Shown piece by piece: positions 1 through 8,302 of a stretch of DNA of 64,000 nt. The position numbers were made by a program, and so were the translations under genes. The notes beneath the pieces were generated by a model. It searched no databases and was not told the DNA's origin. It saw only the letters and a list, made by a program, of their open reading frames with translations. The DNA is from DATAPD01 sp036265385 (GTDB lineage: Bacteria > Acidobacteriota > Terriglobia > Terriglobales > Acidobacteriaceae): contig DATAPD010000009.1 of NCBI GenBank assembly GCA_036265385.1, positions 59,535-123,534 on the forward strand, in the 5' to 3' direction. Positions within the stretch are counted from its first letter, which is position 1; the number at the start of each line of letters is the position of its first letter.

Positions 1-616
1 TCTGTACCGGCGCATTCTGTGCGGACTGCCGATTGCCCAACCACCGCCCGGACCATGTGAACCCAGCGATCGCGAGGACCGCAGTTGCTACTCCGGCATA
101 AACGAGCGGTTTAGCCCACTTTCGCCTTGGGATTTGTGGGGCGGTTACCGGGGCAGACTCCAATTGATTCGGATAGACCTGTTCTGAAGATAACTGCGTT
201 GCGGGAACTACATGGACGGGCGCTATATCTTTCTCTGCCGCTTTCGTGATGAGAGAGACTGGCGCAATAAAGCGATAACCGCGCCTCGGGATCGTTTCAA
301 TAAAACGCGGGTTCTCTGGATCGTCGTCAATGGCAGCACGGAGCCTCTTAAGGATTACGTTCAAACTCCCGTCAAAATCAACGTGGGTTCCTTCTGGCCA
401 GAGTCTTTGCCGTAATTCCTCGCGAGACACGATTTCCCCTGGCTGCTCAAGGAGCAACAAGAGAAGTCGAAAAGGTTGTTCCTGGATTTTGACTTGCGTA
501 CCACTGCGGCTTAGCGCACCATCAGCAGGGTTCGCTTCGAACAATCCGAAGCGGAATCGAATATCGGGCTTTGCCGAGCTTCCTTGACCCGTCCCCACAA
601 AAGTGGCTGGCATCAT
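1..616 (-). CDS. Winged-helix (OmpR/PhoB-type) membrane-anchored transcriptional regulator, N-terminal part
   Basis: The gene reads leftwards from an ATG at 616 and runs off the left edge, so only about 205 N-terminal residues are visible. Reading the reverse strand, residues about 20-115 form an OmpR-type DNA-binding winged helix: the pieces VKIQEQPFRLLLLLLEQPG, REELRQRLWP and TIPRRGYRFIAPV are typical. A proline-rich linker and one hydrophobic segment (VYAGVATAVLAIAGF) follow, as in ToxR/CadC-like one-component regulators. In Acidobacteriota such proteins usually continue into a periplasmic TolB-like or TPR region, which lies outside the window. A GGGAGC ribosome site sits about 7 nt before the start. 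The target genes cannot be told from the sequence. Confidence 0.88.
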   Translation of the reverse strand, partial: MMPATFVGTGQGSSAKPDIRFRFGLFEANPADGALSRSGTQVKIQEQPFRLLLLLLEQPGEIVSREELRQRLWPEGTHVDFDGSLNVILKRLRAAIDDDPENPRFIETIPRRGYRFIAPVSLITKAAEKDIAPVHVVPATQLSSEQVYPNQLESAPVTAPQIPRRKWAKPLVYAGVATAVLAIAGFTWSGRWLGNRQSAQNAPVQ

Positions 617-811
617 AGCATTGCTCCCAAAAGCGTGTCAGCAGGTTTCGTAAGCACTTCATTGCGAGTGGTTTGTTGTGTCAGCCAGATTTAACCCACA
701 TTTCCTTTGAACTTTATCTCTTCTAAACGCATCCTCGGCGACATGGAAGACGGAATCCGCAATCACTCAGGGTGGTGTGCGACGTCCGCGCCCAATCTCA
801 CGGAGGCAAGA

Positions 812-1414
812 ATGAAATTTTCTCTCAAGCGAATAGTCGTGGTCGCCAGCATCATCGCCGCAAGTAGTTGCGCACTTCCTGTTTGTTGGGGACAAACCCA
901 GAAGTCGACGAAGGAAATGCGGCCATCCACTGAGGTGCAGCCGGCCGCCAAGCTGCAGCCGCTAAATATCAAACCTGGCCTTTGGGAGAGCACGCGGACC
1001 ATACAAAGAGCCGGGGAGATGGGAATTCCGCCTGAAATGTTGAACCGACTTACGCCCGAGCAACGCGCGAGGATGGAGGAGAGAATGAAGGCCAAATCGG
1101 CCACACGCTCGAACACCGTCACGGAAAAACACTGCGTAACAAAAGAGGATTTGGAAAAAGACAGACTCAAGTTGGCCGAAACGAGAGAATGCACCACGAC
1201 TGTCCTCAATTCGACCAGTACCTCTGTAAAGGCAAGCCTCGTCTGTGACACGGAAGGTATGCACGCAACGGGCACTCTTGACCTAGTAGCAGCGGATCCA
1301 GAACACCTGAGCGGCTCCTCCCATTCTTCGATCGATGCAAATGGCCATACGATGAATGTAGACGGCACTTGGACTTCTACATGGCTAAGCTCCAGTTGCG
1401 GCGAGGTGAAATAG
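812..1414 (+). CDS. DUF3617 family secreted protein
   Basis: A 200-residue exported protein of unknown function. It opens with a signal peptide (MKFSLKRIVVVASIIAASS), followed by the DUF3617 hallmark IKPGLWEST. A basic helical insert (LTPEQRARMEERMKAKS) and Cys residues in HCVTKEDL, ECTTT and SLVCDTEG follow, where the family usually forms disulfides. The ATG at 812 is chosen because GGAGG lies just upstream at 802-806 and the signal peptide begins there; an upstream in-frame ATG at 707 would add 35 unsupported residues. DUF3617 proteins are abundant in Acidobacteriota and Proteobacteria, but no activity is established. It stands alone, divergent from the winged-helix regulator. Confidence 0.85.
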   Translation: MKFSLKRIVVVASIIAASSCALPVCWGQTQKSTKEMRPSTEVQPAAKLQPLNIKPGLWESTRTIQRAGEMGIPPEMLNRLTPEQRARMEERMKAKSATRSNTVTEKHCVTKEDLEKDRLKLAETRECTTTVLNSTSTSVKASLVCDTEGMHATGTLDLVAADPEHLSGSSHSSIDANGHTMNVDGTWTSTWLSSSCGEVK

Positions 1415-1550
1415 CGCGGCGTTGTTCAGGCTGTACGCGACTGGAGCGTTCGAGGGCAGCAGAGTCACACCTTTCGATGTGCGCGGACATGTCGCCGTCT
1501 CGGAAGCCGGATAGCGTCATGTGCTGGCCGGCTTCTTCGACGCTGCAAGG

Positions 1551-2135
1551 CTAGACTTTTAGCAAGCCGCGAAAACCTCTGGCGGCGTAATAAGATTCTG
1601 CGCCGTTGTGGTACACGAACACAGTGTTGTATCGCCGATCACAGAAGAGCGCGCCGCCGAGGTCTCTGATTTCAGCCGGAGTTTTCACCCAGCTCGACGT
1701 CTTGGCGTCGAACTTACCGAGTTGCTGCAACTCTCGATATTGTTCTTCTGTTAGAAGCTCGACACCTATGGCAGATGCCATTTCGCTGGCACTACCTTTT
1801 GGCTTATTTTCCTTTCGTGACTCGAGCGCTGCGCCGTCATAGCAAAGACTTCTGCGTCCGTTGGGGCTTTCCGCTGAACAATCATTAAAAATGTATTCGC
1901 CCGTTTTCTTGTCGTAGGCGATAACGTCAGGCTCACCGCCTGTGTTTTCCATTTGCTGAAGTGACCAGAGCTTTTCAGTATTCGATGTCAGCTTCGCCTG
2001 AATCTCAGCCCATGCAAGACCTCTATGACGGTCCATATGTTTTTCGAAACGGACTCTCAATGTGTTGAGCAGTTCCCCGGCTTGGGCAGGGGACAAGTTC
2101 TTACGATCAGGGTTTAACATCCTGGTTGCTGTCAT
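1551..2135 (-). CDS. DUF4256 family protein
   Basis: A 194-residue soluble protein of the DUF4256 family, recognised from LRVRFEKHMDRHRGLAW, the EPDVIAYDKKTGEYIFNDCS segment, SLCYDGAALESRK, and the C-terminal RDLGGALFCDRRYNTVFVYHNGA block. The function is unknown; the family is widespread and close to full length here. The start ATG overlaps the stop of the upstream gene (ATGA at 2132-2135), so the two are probably translationally coupled. No signal peptide or membrane segment is visible. Confidence 0.85.
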   Translation of the reverse strand: MTATRMLNPDRKNLSPAQAGELLNTLRVRFEKHMDRHRGLAWAEIQAKLTSNTEKLWSLQQMENTGGEPDVIAYDKKTGEYIFNDCSAESPNGRRSLCYDGAALESRKENKPKGSASEMASAIGVELLTEEQYRELQQLGKFDAKTSSWVKTPAEIRDLGGALFCDRRYNTVFVYHNGAESYYAARGFRGLLKV

Positions 2136-2524
2136 ACTCGTCGGTCACCGTGTTCATGAATTTTGTTTCGCCGCGCTGCACCAGATTTTTTTCGGCGAGT
2201 CTTCGCGTTCTTATCAACTCGCAATTTCCACGCTGTTCGGAGTGCTCCAGACAACACGTCTTTGTTCGCCAGCGCTAGCCGGATGTGTGTGTGCCCCATC
2301 CTGCCCCACCCTCCCGGAATCGGCAGGAAAACATCGGGTGCTTCCTCCACAAACGCCGCCTGCTGCTCCAGCGTAAGCATTAGATTTCCATACCCCTGTA
2401 CTTGAGAGGCCAGGGAGGCGAACTTTCGACCTCCCACACGAAAGGCGGGCGATCCAGCATGGGAATACTCTTCCACTCCCTCCAGGCTTAATGCCATTCG
2501 GCGAAAGTCTGCTGCAGTCATCAC
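2132..2524 (-). CDS. MmcQ/YjbR family protein
   Basis: A 130-residue protein of the MmcQ/YjbR (CyaY-like fold) family. Visible features are FRRMALSLEGVEEYSHAGSP near the N terminus, the FRVGGRKFASL strand, the Leu/Glu-rich turn (LTLEQQAAFVEEAPDVFLPI), GGWGRMGHTHIRLALA, and a C-terminal helix (LRTAWKLRV) with a basic tail. Members have a double-wing DNA-binding-like fold, but their cellular role is mostly unproven. It is the first gene of a two-gene unit with the DUF4256 gene, overlapping it by 4 bp. Confidence 0.82.
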   Translation of the reverse strand: MMTAADFRRMALSLEGVEEYSHAGSPAFRVGGRKFASLASQVQGYGNLMLTLEQQAAFVEEAPDVFLPIPGGWGRMGHTHIRLALANKDVLSGALRTAWKLRVDKNAKTRRKKSGAARRNKIHEHGDRRV

Positions 2525-2681
2525 GTAACCTCTAGCTCAGTGATCAACTGCCATCATAGGCGAGTAATCGCCCTAATAGCTTGATCGGCTGTATCAACGT
2601 TCTTAAGATCGCGGGCTTTATGCGGCGCGCCATCCCTCCAGGAACATTGCGCATCAGAGAGGCGCGGATTGAGAGGCTCAG

Positions 2682-4034
2682 TTGGCAACCTTGGCCAAAA
2701 GTGTTCCGAAAAAAAAGAGCGTGGATCGCGAGAGTGTCTTTGCAGCGGAATTTGAGAGACACAAGGCGCTCCGGGTCATTGCTGTGATCTCGATCCTGGC
2801 TCTCACGATCATGATCCTTGTGGGGCTCTTCGCACCAGGACTGGACTACTCGCTCGTGCAAGCCCCCACACTCCCGGTTGACTCTGCCGCATTCGTGGAT
2901 GAGTTGGAACCGCTCGTCAATTCAAAAATAACGAAGAACAATCAGATTGAGGTGATAAAGAACGGCAGCAACTTTTACGAAGCAGAGTTGCAGGCGATGC
3001 GGGAGGCGCGCCATAGCATAAACATCGAGGCATACATCTTCCACAAGGGTCGCGTGACTGACGACGTACTCCGCGTGCTGCTTGAACGCGCGAAAGCTGG
3101 TGTGCGGATCAACCTTGTTGTGGACGCATTGGGTAGTCTTTCGACTCGTAAGCGCTATTTCAAACAGCTAAAAGAGGCAGGAGGCCACGTCGAGTGGTAT
3201 CACCCTCTGCGTCTTCATAAGTGGTTCGTGAGTAATAACCGTACCCACCGGGAAATAACCATTGTGGATGGCACCACGGCTTTTGTAGGCGGCGCTGGTT
3301 ATGCCGATTGGTGGCGTTATGCCTCGAAGGACGAACCTGCCTGGCGGGACACGATGGTGCGACTGCAGGGAGATGCCGTTCGAGGTCTACAAGGCGCATT
3401 CGTAGAAAATTGGCTGGAATCTTCCGGAGAGATCCTTGATGGGTCAGACTACTTCCCGCCTCTCGCAGCCCATCCGGGCAGTTCGACCGCATTAGTCGTG
3501 ACAAGTACTCCGTCCTCTGGAGGGTCGACGAGGGCGCGAGTGCTGTTTCAAACCTTGATCGCCGCGGCCAAAAAAAATATCGACATCACGACGCCTTATT
3601 TTTTGCCGGACCGCAGCATGCGTGATGAACTCATTCGGGCAGTGAAGCGCGGTGTCTCCGTCAGGATCATTGTTCCTGGCAAGCACAGTGACCACGCTGT
3701 AACACGCAGTTCAGGCCGCAGCGCCTATGGCGACTTGCTGCGGGCAGGAGCCAACATCTTCGAATACGACGCCTCGATGATCCATGCCAAGATTATGATC
3801 GTCGATCGAGCCTGGGGTGTTGTGGGTTCTACAAACCTCGACAGCCGGTCCTTCGGAATCAATGACGAAGTGAATGTGGCCGTGCTTGACCCTCAACTCG
3901 CCAACAGGCTGGATGAGGATTTCACTGACGATCTTCAACGTGCCGCACACATAACACTCGAGGATTGGCAGAAACGTTCTGCCTTGGAACGCGCATTCGA
4001 ATGGGTGGGCTGGGTTATCGAACGTCAGCAATGA
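2682..4034 (+). CDS. Phospholipase D-like / cardiolipin synthase-like membrane protein
   Basis: A 450-residue protein with one N-terminal membrane helix (residues about 31-52) and two PLD domains. Such enzymes make or remodel phospholipids at the inner membrane through a phospho-histidine intermediate. The second HKD motif is canonical (H368-A-K370, D375, then GSTNLDSRS). The first reads H189-R-E191 with D196, so the usual lysine is glutamate. The gene appears to start at TTG (2682), which follows AGAGGCTC; no ATG gives a complete protein. It stands alone, with the ABC operon convergent 4 bp past its stop. It could be a cardiolipin synthase or another PLD-type transferase or hydrolase. Confidence 0.82.
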   Translation: MATLAKSVPKKKSVDRESVFAAEFERHKALRVIAVISILALTIMILVGLFAPGLDYSLVQAPTLPVDSAAFVDELEPLVNSKITKNNQIEVIKNGSNFYEAELQAMREARHSINIEAYIFHKGRVTDDVLRVLLERAKAGVRINLVVDALGSLSTRKRYFKQLKEAGGHVEWYHPLRLHKWFVSNNRTHREITIVDGTTAFVGGAGYADWWRYASKDEPAWRDTMVRLQGDAVRGLQGAFVENWLESSGEILDGSDYFPPLAAHPGSSTALVVTSTPSSGGSTRARVLFQTLIAAAKKNIDITTPYFLPDRSMRDELIRAVKRGVSVRIIVPGKHSDHAVTRSSGRSAYGDLLRAGANIFEYDASMIHAKIMIVDRAWGVVGSTNLDSRSFGINDEVNVAVLDPQLANRLDEDFTDDLQRAAHITLEDWQKRSALERAFEWVGWVIERQQ

Positions 4035-4038
4035 AGTT

Positions 4039-4851
4039 TTAAACGTAGGACCGTCGCAGCATTTCAGCAGCGCTTTCGTCGAGCAACTCGGCGCGACGGA
4101 CCTCTTCGAAGCGCGCCAGCAGATCATCCACGCGAATTCGTCTCTTCTCTGCTCCCCGGAAGTCCTGGATGATCTGACCTCGGTGCATCATGATCAAACG
4201 ATCACCGATGTTAGTCGCTTGCTGCATGGAGTGCGTCACCATCAGTGTCGTCAGCTTATCTCGACGAACGATAGTGTCCGTCAAGGCAATTACCTGATCA
4301 GCACTCTTTGGATCGAGCGCGGCGGTGTGCTCATCAAGGAGCAGAAGTTCCGGACGAAGCCAAGTCGCCATAAGAAGGGTCAGCGCTTGACGCTGGCCCC
4401 CCGAAAGCGAGCCAATTGGGTTCTTGAGCCGGTCCTCCAGTCGCATGTTCAATTGGCTAACGCGATCGCGAAATTGGCGAACGAGATTGGGCCGCAATAG
4501 CCAATCCAACTTCCGAGGCTTCCCTCGATGCGCAGCCAGGGCCAAGTTCTCCGCAATAGACATGTTGGCAGCTGTGCCTGTAAATGGGTTTTGGAAAACG
4601 CGCCCAATGAATTTCCCTCGGCGGTGCTCAGGCCATCGAGTGACATCGGAGCCCGCAAGAGAAATCGAGCCGGAATCAACATAGAACGATCCCGCGACGG
4701 CATTCAGCAGGGTAGATTTTCCTGAACCATTCGTGCCGATGATGATCACGAACGATCCGTCGTCGACCGTCAAGCTAACGTTCTGTAGCGCTCGCAATTC
4801 GTTAGGCGTGCCGGAATTGAACGTCTTGTTGATCGAGCTGACTTCAAGCAT
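4039..4851 (-). CDS. ABC transporter ATP-binding protein (COG1101-like)
   Basis: A 270-residue ATPase subunit of an ABC importer. The Walker A is GTNGSGKST (about residues 38-46), the signature is LSGGQRQAL, Walker B is ELLLLDEHTAALDP, and the H-loop is LMVTHSM. The HTAALDP variant and overall sequence fit the group that works with ABC_sub_bind (PF04392) binding proteins and COG4120 permeases. It is the last gene of the four-gene operon, and its start overlaps the permease stop by 8 bp. It energises uptake through the permease encoded just upstream; the substrate is not evident, although characterised relatives carry aromatic amino acids. Confidence 0.9.
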   Translation of the reverse strand: MLEVSSINKTFNSGTPNELRALQNVSLTVDDGSFVIIIGTNGSGKSTLLNAVAGSFYVDSGSISLAGSDVTRWPEHRRGKFIGRVFQNPFTGTAANMSIAENLALAAHRGKPRKLDWLLRPNLVRQFRDRVSQLNMRLEDRLKNPIGSLSGGQRQALTLLMATWLRPELLLLDEHTAALDPKSADQVIALTDTIVRRDKLTTLMVTHSMQQATNIGDRLIMMHRGQIIQDFRGAEKRRIRVDDLLARFEEVRRAELLDESAAEMLRRSYV

Positions 4852-5779
4852 GAACTGATCCCGGCTTTCGAATTTTTAGTTTCTTGAGCAGCCCCGGAGT
4901 TATGAGCGCGAGGAACACGAACACTGCGGTTACAAGCTTCAAGTCATTCGGATCTAATCCCAGGCGCAGGGCAATGGCGACCAGAAGCCGGAAGAGCACT
5001 GACCCCATCACAGCGCCAGTGATGCTGAGTCCGAGCTGCCGTGTGACCACCAGCGCTTCACCGATAATGACACTGGCCAGTCCCCAGACCACCATACCAA
5101 TGCCCATCTGCACGTCTGCAAAACCTTGATACTGTGCAAGCAAGGCTCCGCCCAAAGCGATCAAACCATTCGAAACCGCTAGTCCGAGAATGATCATGTT
5201 CTCGTCATTCACTCCGAGGGCTCGAATCATGTCATTGTTGTCGCCAGTGGCGCGCATGGCAGTACCGAGGTTTGTCTGAAAGAACACATACATGACACAG
5301 CCCGCTAAGACTACGAGCAGTAATGAAGCTACGAGCAGCGAGCCTTCAAGTGCGGTGATTTCCCATCCCATCAAATGAATGGGACGGCCATGTGTGACTG
5401 CGGTGCCGATGCGGTCCGCATAAGTTGAGAGAGTGGACGATCCTAATAGTGAAATATTGCTCCGTCCCATGACATGAAGGTTGACGGAGTAAAGGCCAGT
5501 CATCACCAGAATCCCAGCGAGCAATGCATTGATTTTGAATTTCGTGGCGAGCGTTCCAGTCAAAATTCCTGCCACAAAGCCGCCTGCAAAAGCCGCGGCC
5601 GTCGCAAGAAGGGGATTAACACTACGGACCAGAAACATGGCGGCTAAAGCCGCGCCAAGCGTACTGGAACCATCGGCCGTAATATCCGGAAAATCAAAGA
5701 TTCGGAAGCTGATGTAAACGCCTAGCGCAATAAAGGAAAAAATGAACCCCAGCGTGAGTGCACCTAACAGAAGACTCAT
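4844..5779 (-). CDS. ABC transporter permease (COG4120-like)
   Basis: A 311-residue polytopic inner-membrane protein with about 8-9 hydrophobic helices, resembling BPD_transp_2 permeases (FPDITADGSSTLGAALAA; FKINALLAGILVMTGLYSVNL; VIIGEALVV). It forms the channel of the importer energised by the next gene. The ATG at 5779 is preferred: it overlaps the preceding stop as ATGA (5776-5779) and begins the first hydrophobic helix, while the in-frame ATG at 5824 would add 15 polar residues and overlap the STAS gene by 49 bp. Confidence 0.9.
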   Translation of the reverse strand: MSLLLGALTLGFIFSFIALGVYISFRIFDFPDITADGSSTLGAALAAMFLVRSVNPLLATAAAFAGGFVAGILTGTLATKFKINALLAGILVMTGLYSVNLHVMGRSNISLLGSSTLSTYADRIGTAVTHGRPIHLMGWEITALEGSLLVASLLLVVLAGCVMYVFFQTNLGTAMRATGDNNDMIRALGVNDENMIILGLAVSNGLIALGGALLAQYQGFADVQMGIGMVVWGLASVIIGEALVVTRQLGLSITGAVMGSVLFRLLVAIALRLGLDPNDLKLVTAVFVFLALITPGLLKKLKIRKPGSVHA

Positions 5780-7053
5780 GCTGACCTTTCCTGCGTAGGA
5801 CCGGAGATCGGTGCCATCCAGCACGCCCCACGGATGAATGCGCTCTCTCCAGCACCGGATATTGCGCGGTCATCTGTCAGTAAGTGAAGAATTCCTTCCA
5901 GCGATTGCCCTTCAAAGAGCGACTTGATGGATGCTTTCAGCTCGATGACTCCACGCTGCACTGGACGATAAGAGAACGCAGCAGCATGAAAGTGCCCAGC
6001 CAATGGAACGCCACCCGGTGTGTTAAATGGACGGATGAAAGACGTCAGCGTCTGCGATCCTCCGCGTAGAACGACTCCTGCAACGAGAGCCACCCGATTC
6101 GCGTAAGCAGGCTCCGCGGTAAACGTCAGCCAGTCCCGAATTCCTGGGAATCCAAAAGGTTCTTGCTTACCGTTTGCAGTAAATGGTGAGCGACGCAGCG
6201 CAGCTCCGATCAAACCAGCTGTCTCGGCGATTATGACCACACCGATCTGTTCGCTGTGGGCAAGCTCCAGACAGGATCCTAGAAGAGCCGTTAAAGGAAT
6301 GGGCACGCCGTCCTTTGCCTCAAAACGTATGAGGCTACTGAACGGCTGCGAATTACTACCGTGGCAAGCTAGGCCGTAGCAAACTTGAACTTCTGGAGCT
6401 TGGCCTCCCTGGGCGAGCAGAAAATCCGGCACATTGGTTCCATCAGTGGGCAAATATGCGACCGCTCCGCCAGCGTTAATGAATTCGCCGACACGGCGCT
6501 TGCAATCTTCGAAGTCGTCGCCAATCGCCCCCAAACCAATTGCAAACGTGGAGTTAGCAAACTGTAAAGTTTGGCAGTTCTGTGCACCAGAGCCATACAT
6601 TGTTGATGCCGCATCGCCGATCGGCTGACATTGCAGCGTCGCGTCGGGTGCCAGCGGATACACCTCGTATATAGCTTCTGGACGTTCAATCTTGCTCACG
6701 GCAGCCGGCGACTCAATTCGCCTCACATCTACCGTCGAAGAGACATCTGCAACCTTGCCGACCAGAACATCTTCGAGTTTGGAAAGCTGGAGAACTTTCA
6801 GGACGTAGCGCGAGCAGTTTGATATTACGAACGATCCTTGAATGCCCTTCAACTCTTTGTACAGCCGGACCAGCGTTCCGATCCCTGCGGAACTCAAGAA
6901 GCCGACTTGTGAGAGATCCAATTCGATATGGTGATGGCCCTGACGTATCTCGCGGTCCACTGCGGCCGAAAGATGATCCGACCAATAGCCATCGACTCGC
7001 CCCTGGACCTTAAGCTCGAGCGCCTCTCCTCGCATTTGTCTCGTGATTTCCAT
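5776..7053 (-). CDS. STAS-domain protein with a large unrecognised C-terminal domain
   Basis: A 425-residue cytoplasmic protein. Residues about 1-105 are a STAS (anti-sigma-antagonist-like) domain: LKVQGRVDGYWSDHL, then IELDLSQVGFLSSAGIGTLV, where the serine pair sits at the usual phospho-acceptor position, then YVLKVLQLSKLEDVL. The remaining ~310 residues (from about ESPAAVSKIERP) do not match a family I can name; they carry GLGAIGDDFEDCKRR, VCYGLACHG and FRAxxSY-like stretches and have no clear membrane helix. The gene lies between the binding protein (3-bp gap) and the permease (ATGA overlap), so it is very likely co-translated with the transporter and may gate or regulate it. That role is inference. 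Confidence 0.78.
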   Translation of the reverse strand: MEITRQMRGEALELKVQGRVDGYWSDHLSAAVDREIRQGHHHIELDLSQVGFLSSAGIGTLVRLYKELKGIQGSFVISNCSRYVLKVLQLSKLEDVLVGKVADVSSTVDVRRIESPAAVSKIERPEAIYEVYPLAPDATLQCQPIGDAASTMYGSGAQNCQTLQFANSTFAIGLGAIGDDFEDCKRRVGEFINAGGAVAYLPTDGTNVPDFLLAQGGQAPEVQVCYGLACHGSNSQPFSSLIRFEAKDGVPIPLTALLGSCLELAHSEQIGVVIIAETAGLIGAALRRSPFTANGKQEPFGFPGIRDWLTFTAEPAYANRVALVAGVVLRGGSQTLTSFIRPFNTPGGVPLAGHFHAAAFSYRPVQRGVIELKASIKSLFEGQSLEGILHLLTDDRAISGAGESAFIRGACWMAPISGPTQERSA

Positions 7054-7056
7054 GTT

Positions 7057-8133
7057 TCAATTCGTGCCAGTCGTCTTCGAATCGGCTGGAGTGCGCTTGT
7101 GAATTCCTGACTTATCCACGACAACGTTCGCCCGGCGAAGGATTTCCGCCGGAACGGACCACCGCTGTCGTAAGCCCTTCGTAGCAGTGGTATTCACAAC
7201 GAAATTGACCGGGATTTCGTTTCGAATTGGAATCTTGGTCGGATCAGCTCCTCGCAAGATTTGCGCCGCCAAATCTCCCGTTTGTTTACCAATCTCGTAA
7301 AAATCAGCACCGTAATCAAAGAGTGTTCCACGATCCGGCGCTCCCGGAGTGATGCTAAAAACCGGAATGCCCGCTCTTCGCGCGACAGCAATGACAGACT
7401 CTGTCGCTACATTGACGGTGACGTCTCCTCCGATCCATAGAGCTTCGGCACCCCGCGCAACCAGTGAATCTTCTGCCTCGAGCACGCCGTTTGAATTTTC
7501 GACATTGGCTTCGAGCAGCTCGATTCCTGTCTGCTGGCAAGTCTCGCGTGCACTTTCAACAAAAGCGCGCGAGTTGGCCTCGGCCGGATTCCATGCCACT
7601 CCTACCTTCGTCAGACCCGGAAACATTTCTCGTGCAACATGAAAAGCATCGTGCACCGGAATGAAGCTGCCAATGCCGACCAAGTTGCGCGGATGTTTCA
7701 ATGGATCACTGCGGTTGACTCCAACACCCGCAACGACCGGATCGGCAACCAATCCGAACACCTGAACCGTACTGGTGCCGCGATTTGCATTTGCGACTGC
7801 TTGTAACGACAGGGTGCTCATGGTAAGCAGCAAGTCATAACGAGAATTCACCATTTGCTTCGCTATGGAATTCCCGACGGTGATATCGCCGTGCGAGTTG
7901 AACTTATCGATAACGACACTCTTGCCTTCAACGAATCCATTCTCGGCCAATGCGTCGATCGCACCACGAGTTCCGTCGTCGAGTAGCAATGTCGAAGCGT
8001 GCTGCAAAAGTCCAATGTGCGGCATACTGCGGGCAGTCGCGGTCCTGCGTCCACGGTCCGACAAAAGCAGCACTGCGGACGCCAAAACAATCAGGACAAC
8101 TCCCAGTGCAAGACGTTTGACCACAAAGCGCAT
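7057..8133 (-). CDS. ABC transporter substrate-binding protein (PF04392-like)
   Basis: A 358-residue exported binding protein of the ABC_sub_bind (PF04392, COG2984/TrpX-like) group. An N-terminal hydrophobic segment (FVVKRLALGVVLIVLASAVLLL) acts as signal or anchor. Fold hallmarks follow: IGLLQHASTLLLDDGTRGAI, YDLLLTMSTLSLQAV, VGVAWNPAEANSRAFVESA and LFDYGADFYEIGKQTGDLAAQIL. It captures the solute for the downstream permease/ATPase pair and is the first gene of the operon. An in-frame TTG at 8145 would extend it by four residues; neither start has a strong ribosome site. Relatives bind tryptophan, tyrosine or other small molecules, but the ligand here is unknown. Confidence 0.87.
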   Translation of the reverse strand: MRFVVKRLALGVVLIVLASAVLLLSDRGRRTATARSMPHIGLLQHASTLLLDDGTRGAIDALAENGFVEGKSVVIDKFNSHGDITVGNSIAKQMVNSRYDLLLTMSTLSLQAVANANRGTSTVQVFGLVADPVVAGVGVNRSDPLKHPRNLVGIGSFIPVHDAFHVAREMFPGLTKVGVAWNPAEANSRAFVESARETCQQTGIELLEANVENSNGVLEAEDSLVARGAEALWIGGDVTVNVATESVIAVARRAGIPVFSITPGAPDRGTLFDYGADFYEIGKQTGDLAAQILRGADPTKIPIRNEIPVNFVVNTTATKGLRQRWSVPAEILRRANVVVDKSGIHKRTPADSKTTGTN

Positions 8134-8302
8134 GTGTACCCGCAAAGAGAACGGCGATGATGGGCGTAGAGTTTATCACCCCGAGGAGGTGCGGAAGCCA
8201 AGTTCCGAGTTGCAGAATCGCGCAGTCGAGATCCACAGTGCAGAGAGCAATATAAGTAGATTTTCTGAACTTTTTCGATCGATTCCAAAGCTCGGTGTTT
8301 GT

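Noticed and set aside
763..1368. 201-codon minus-strand frame
   Set aside because: Antisense to the DUF3617 gene, which has a signal peptide and ribosome site.
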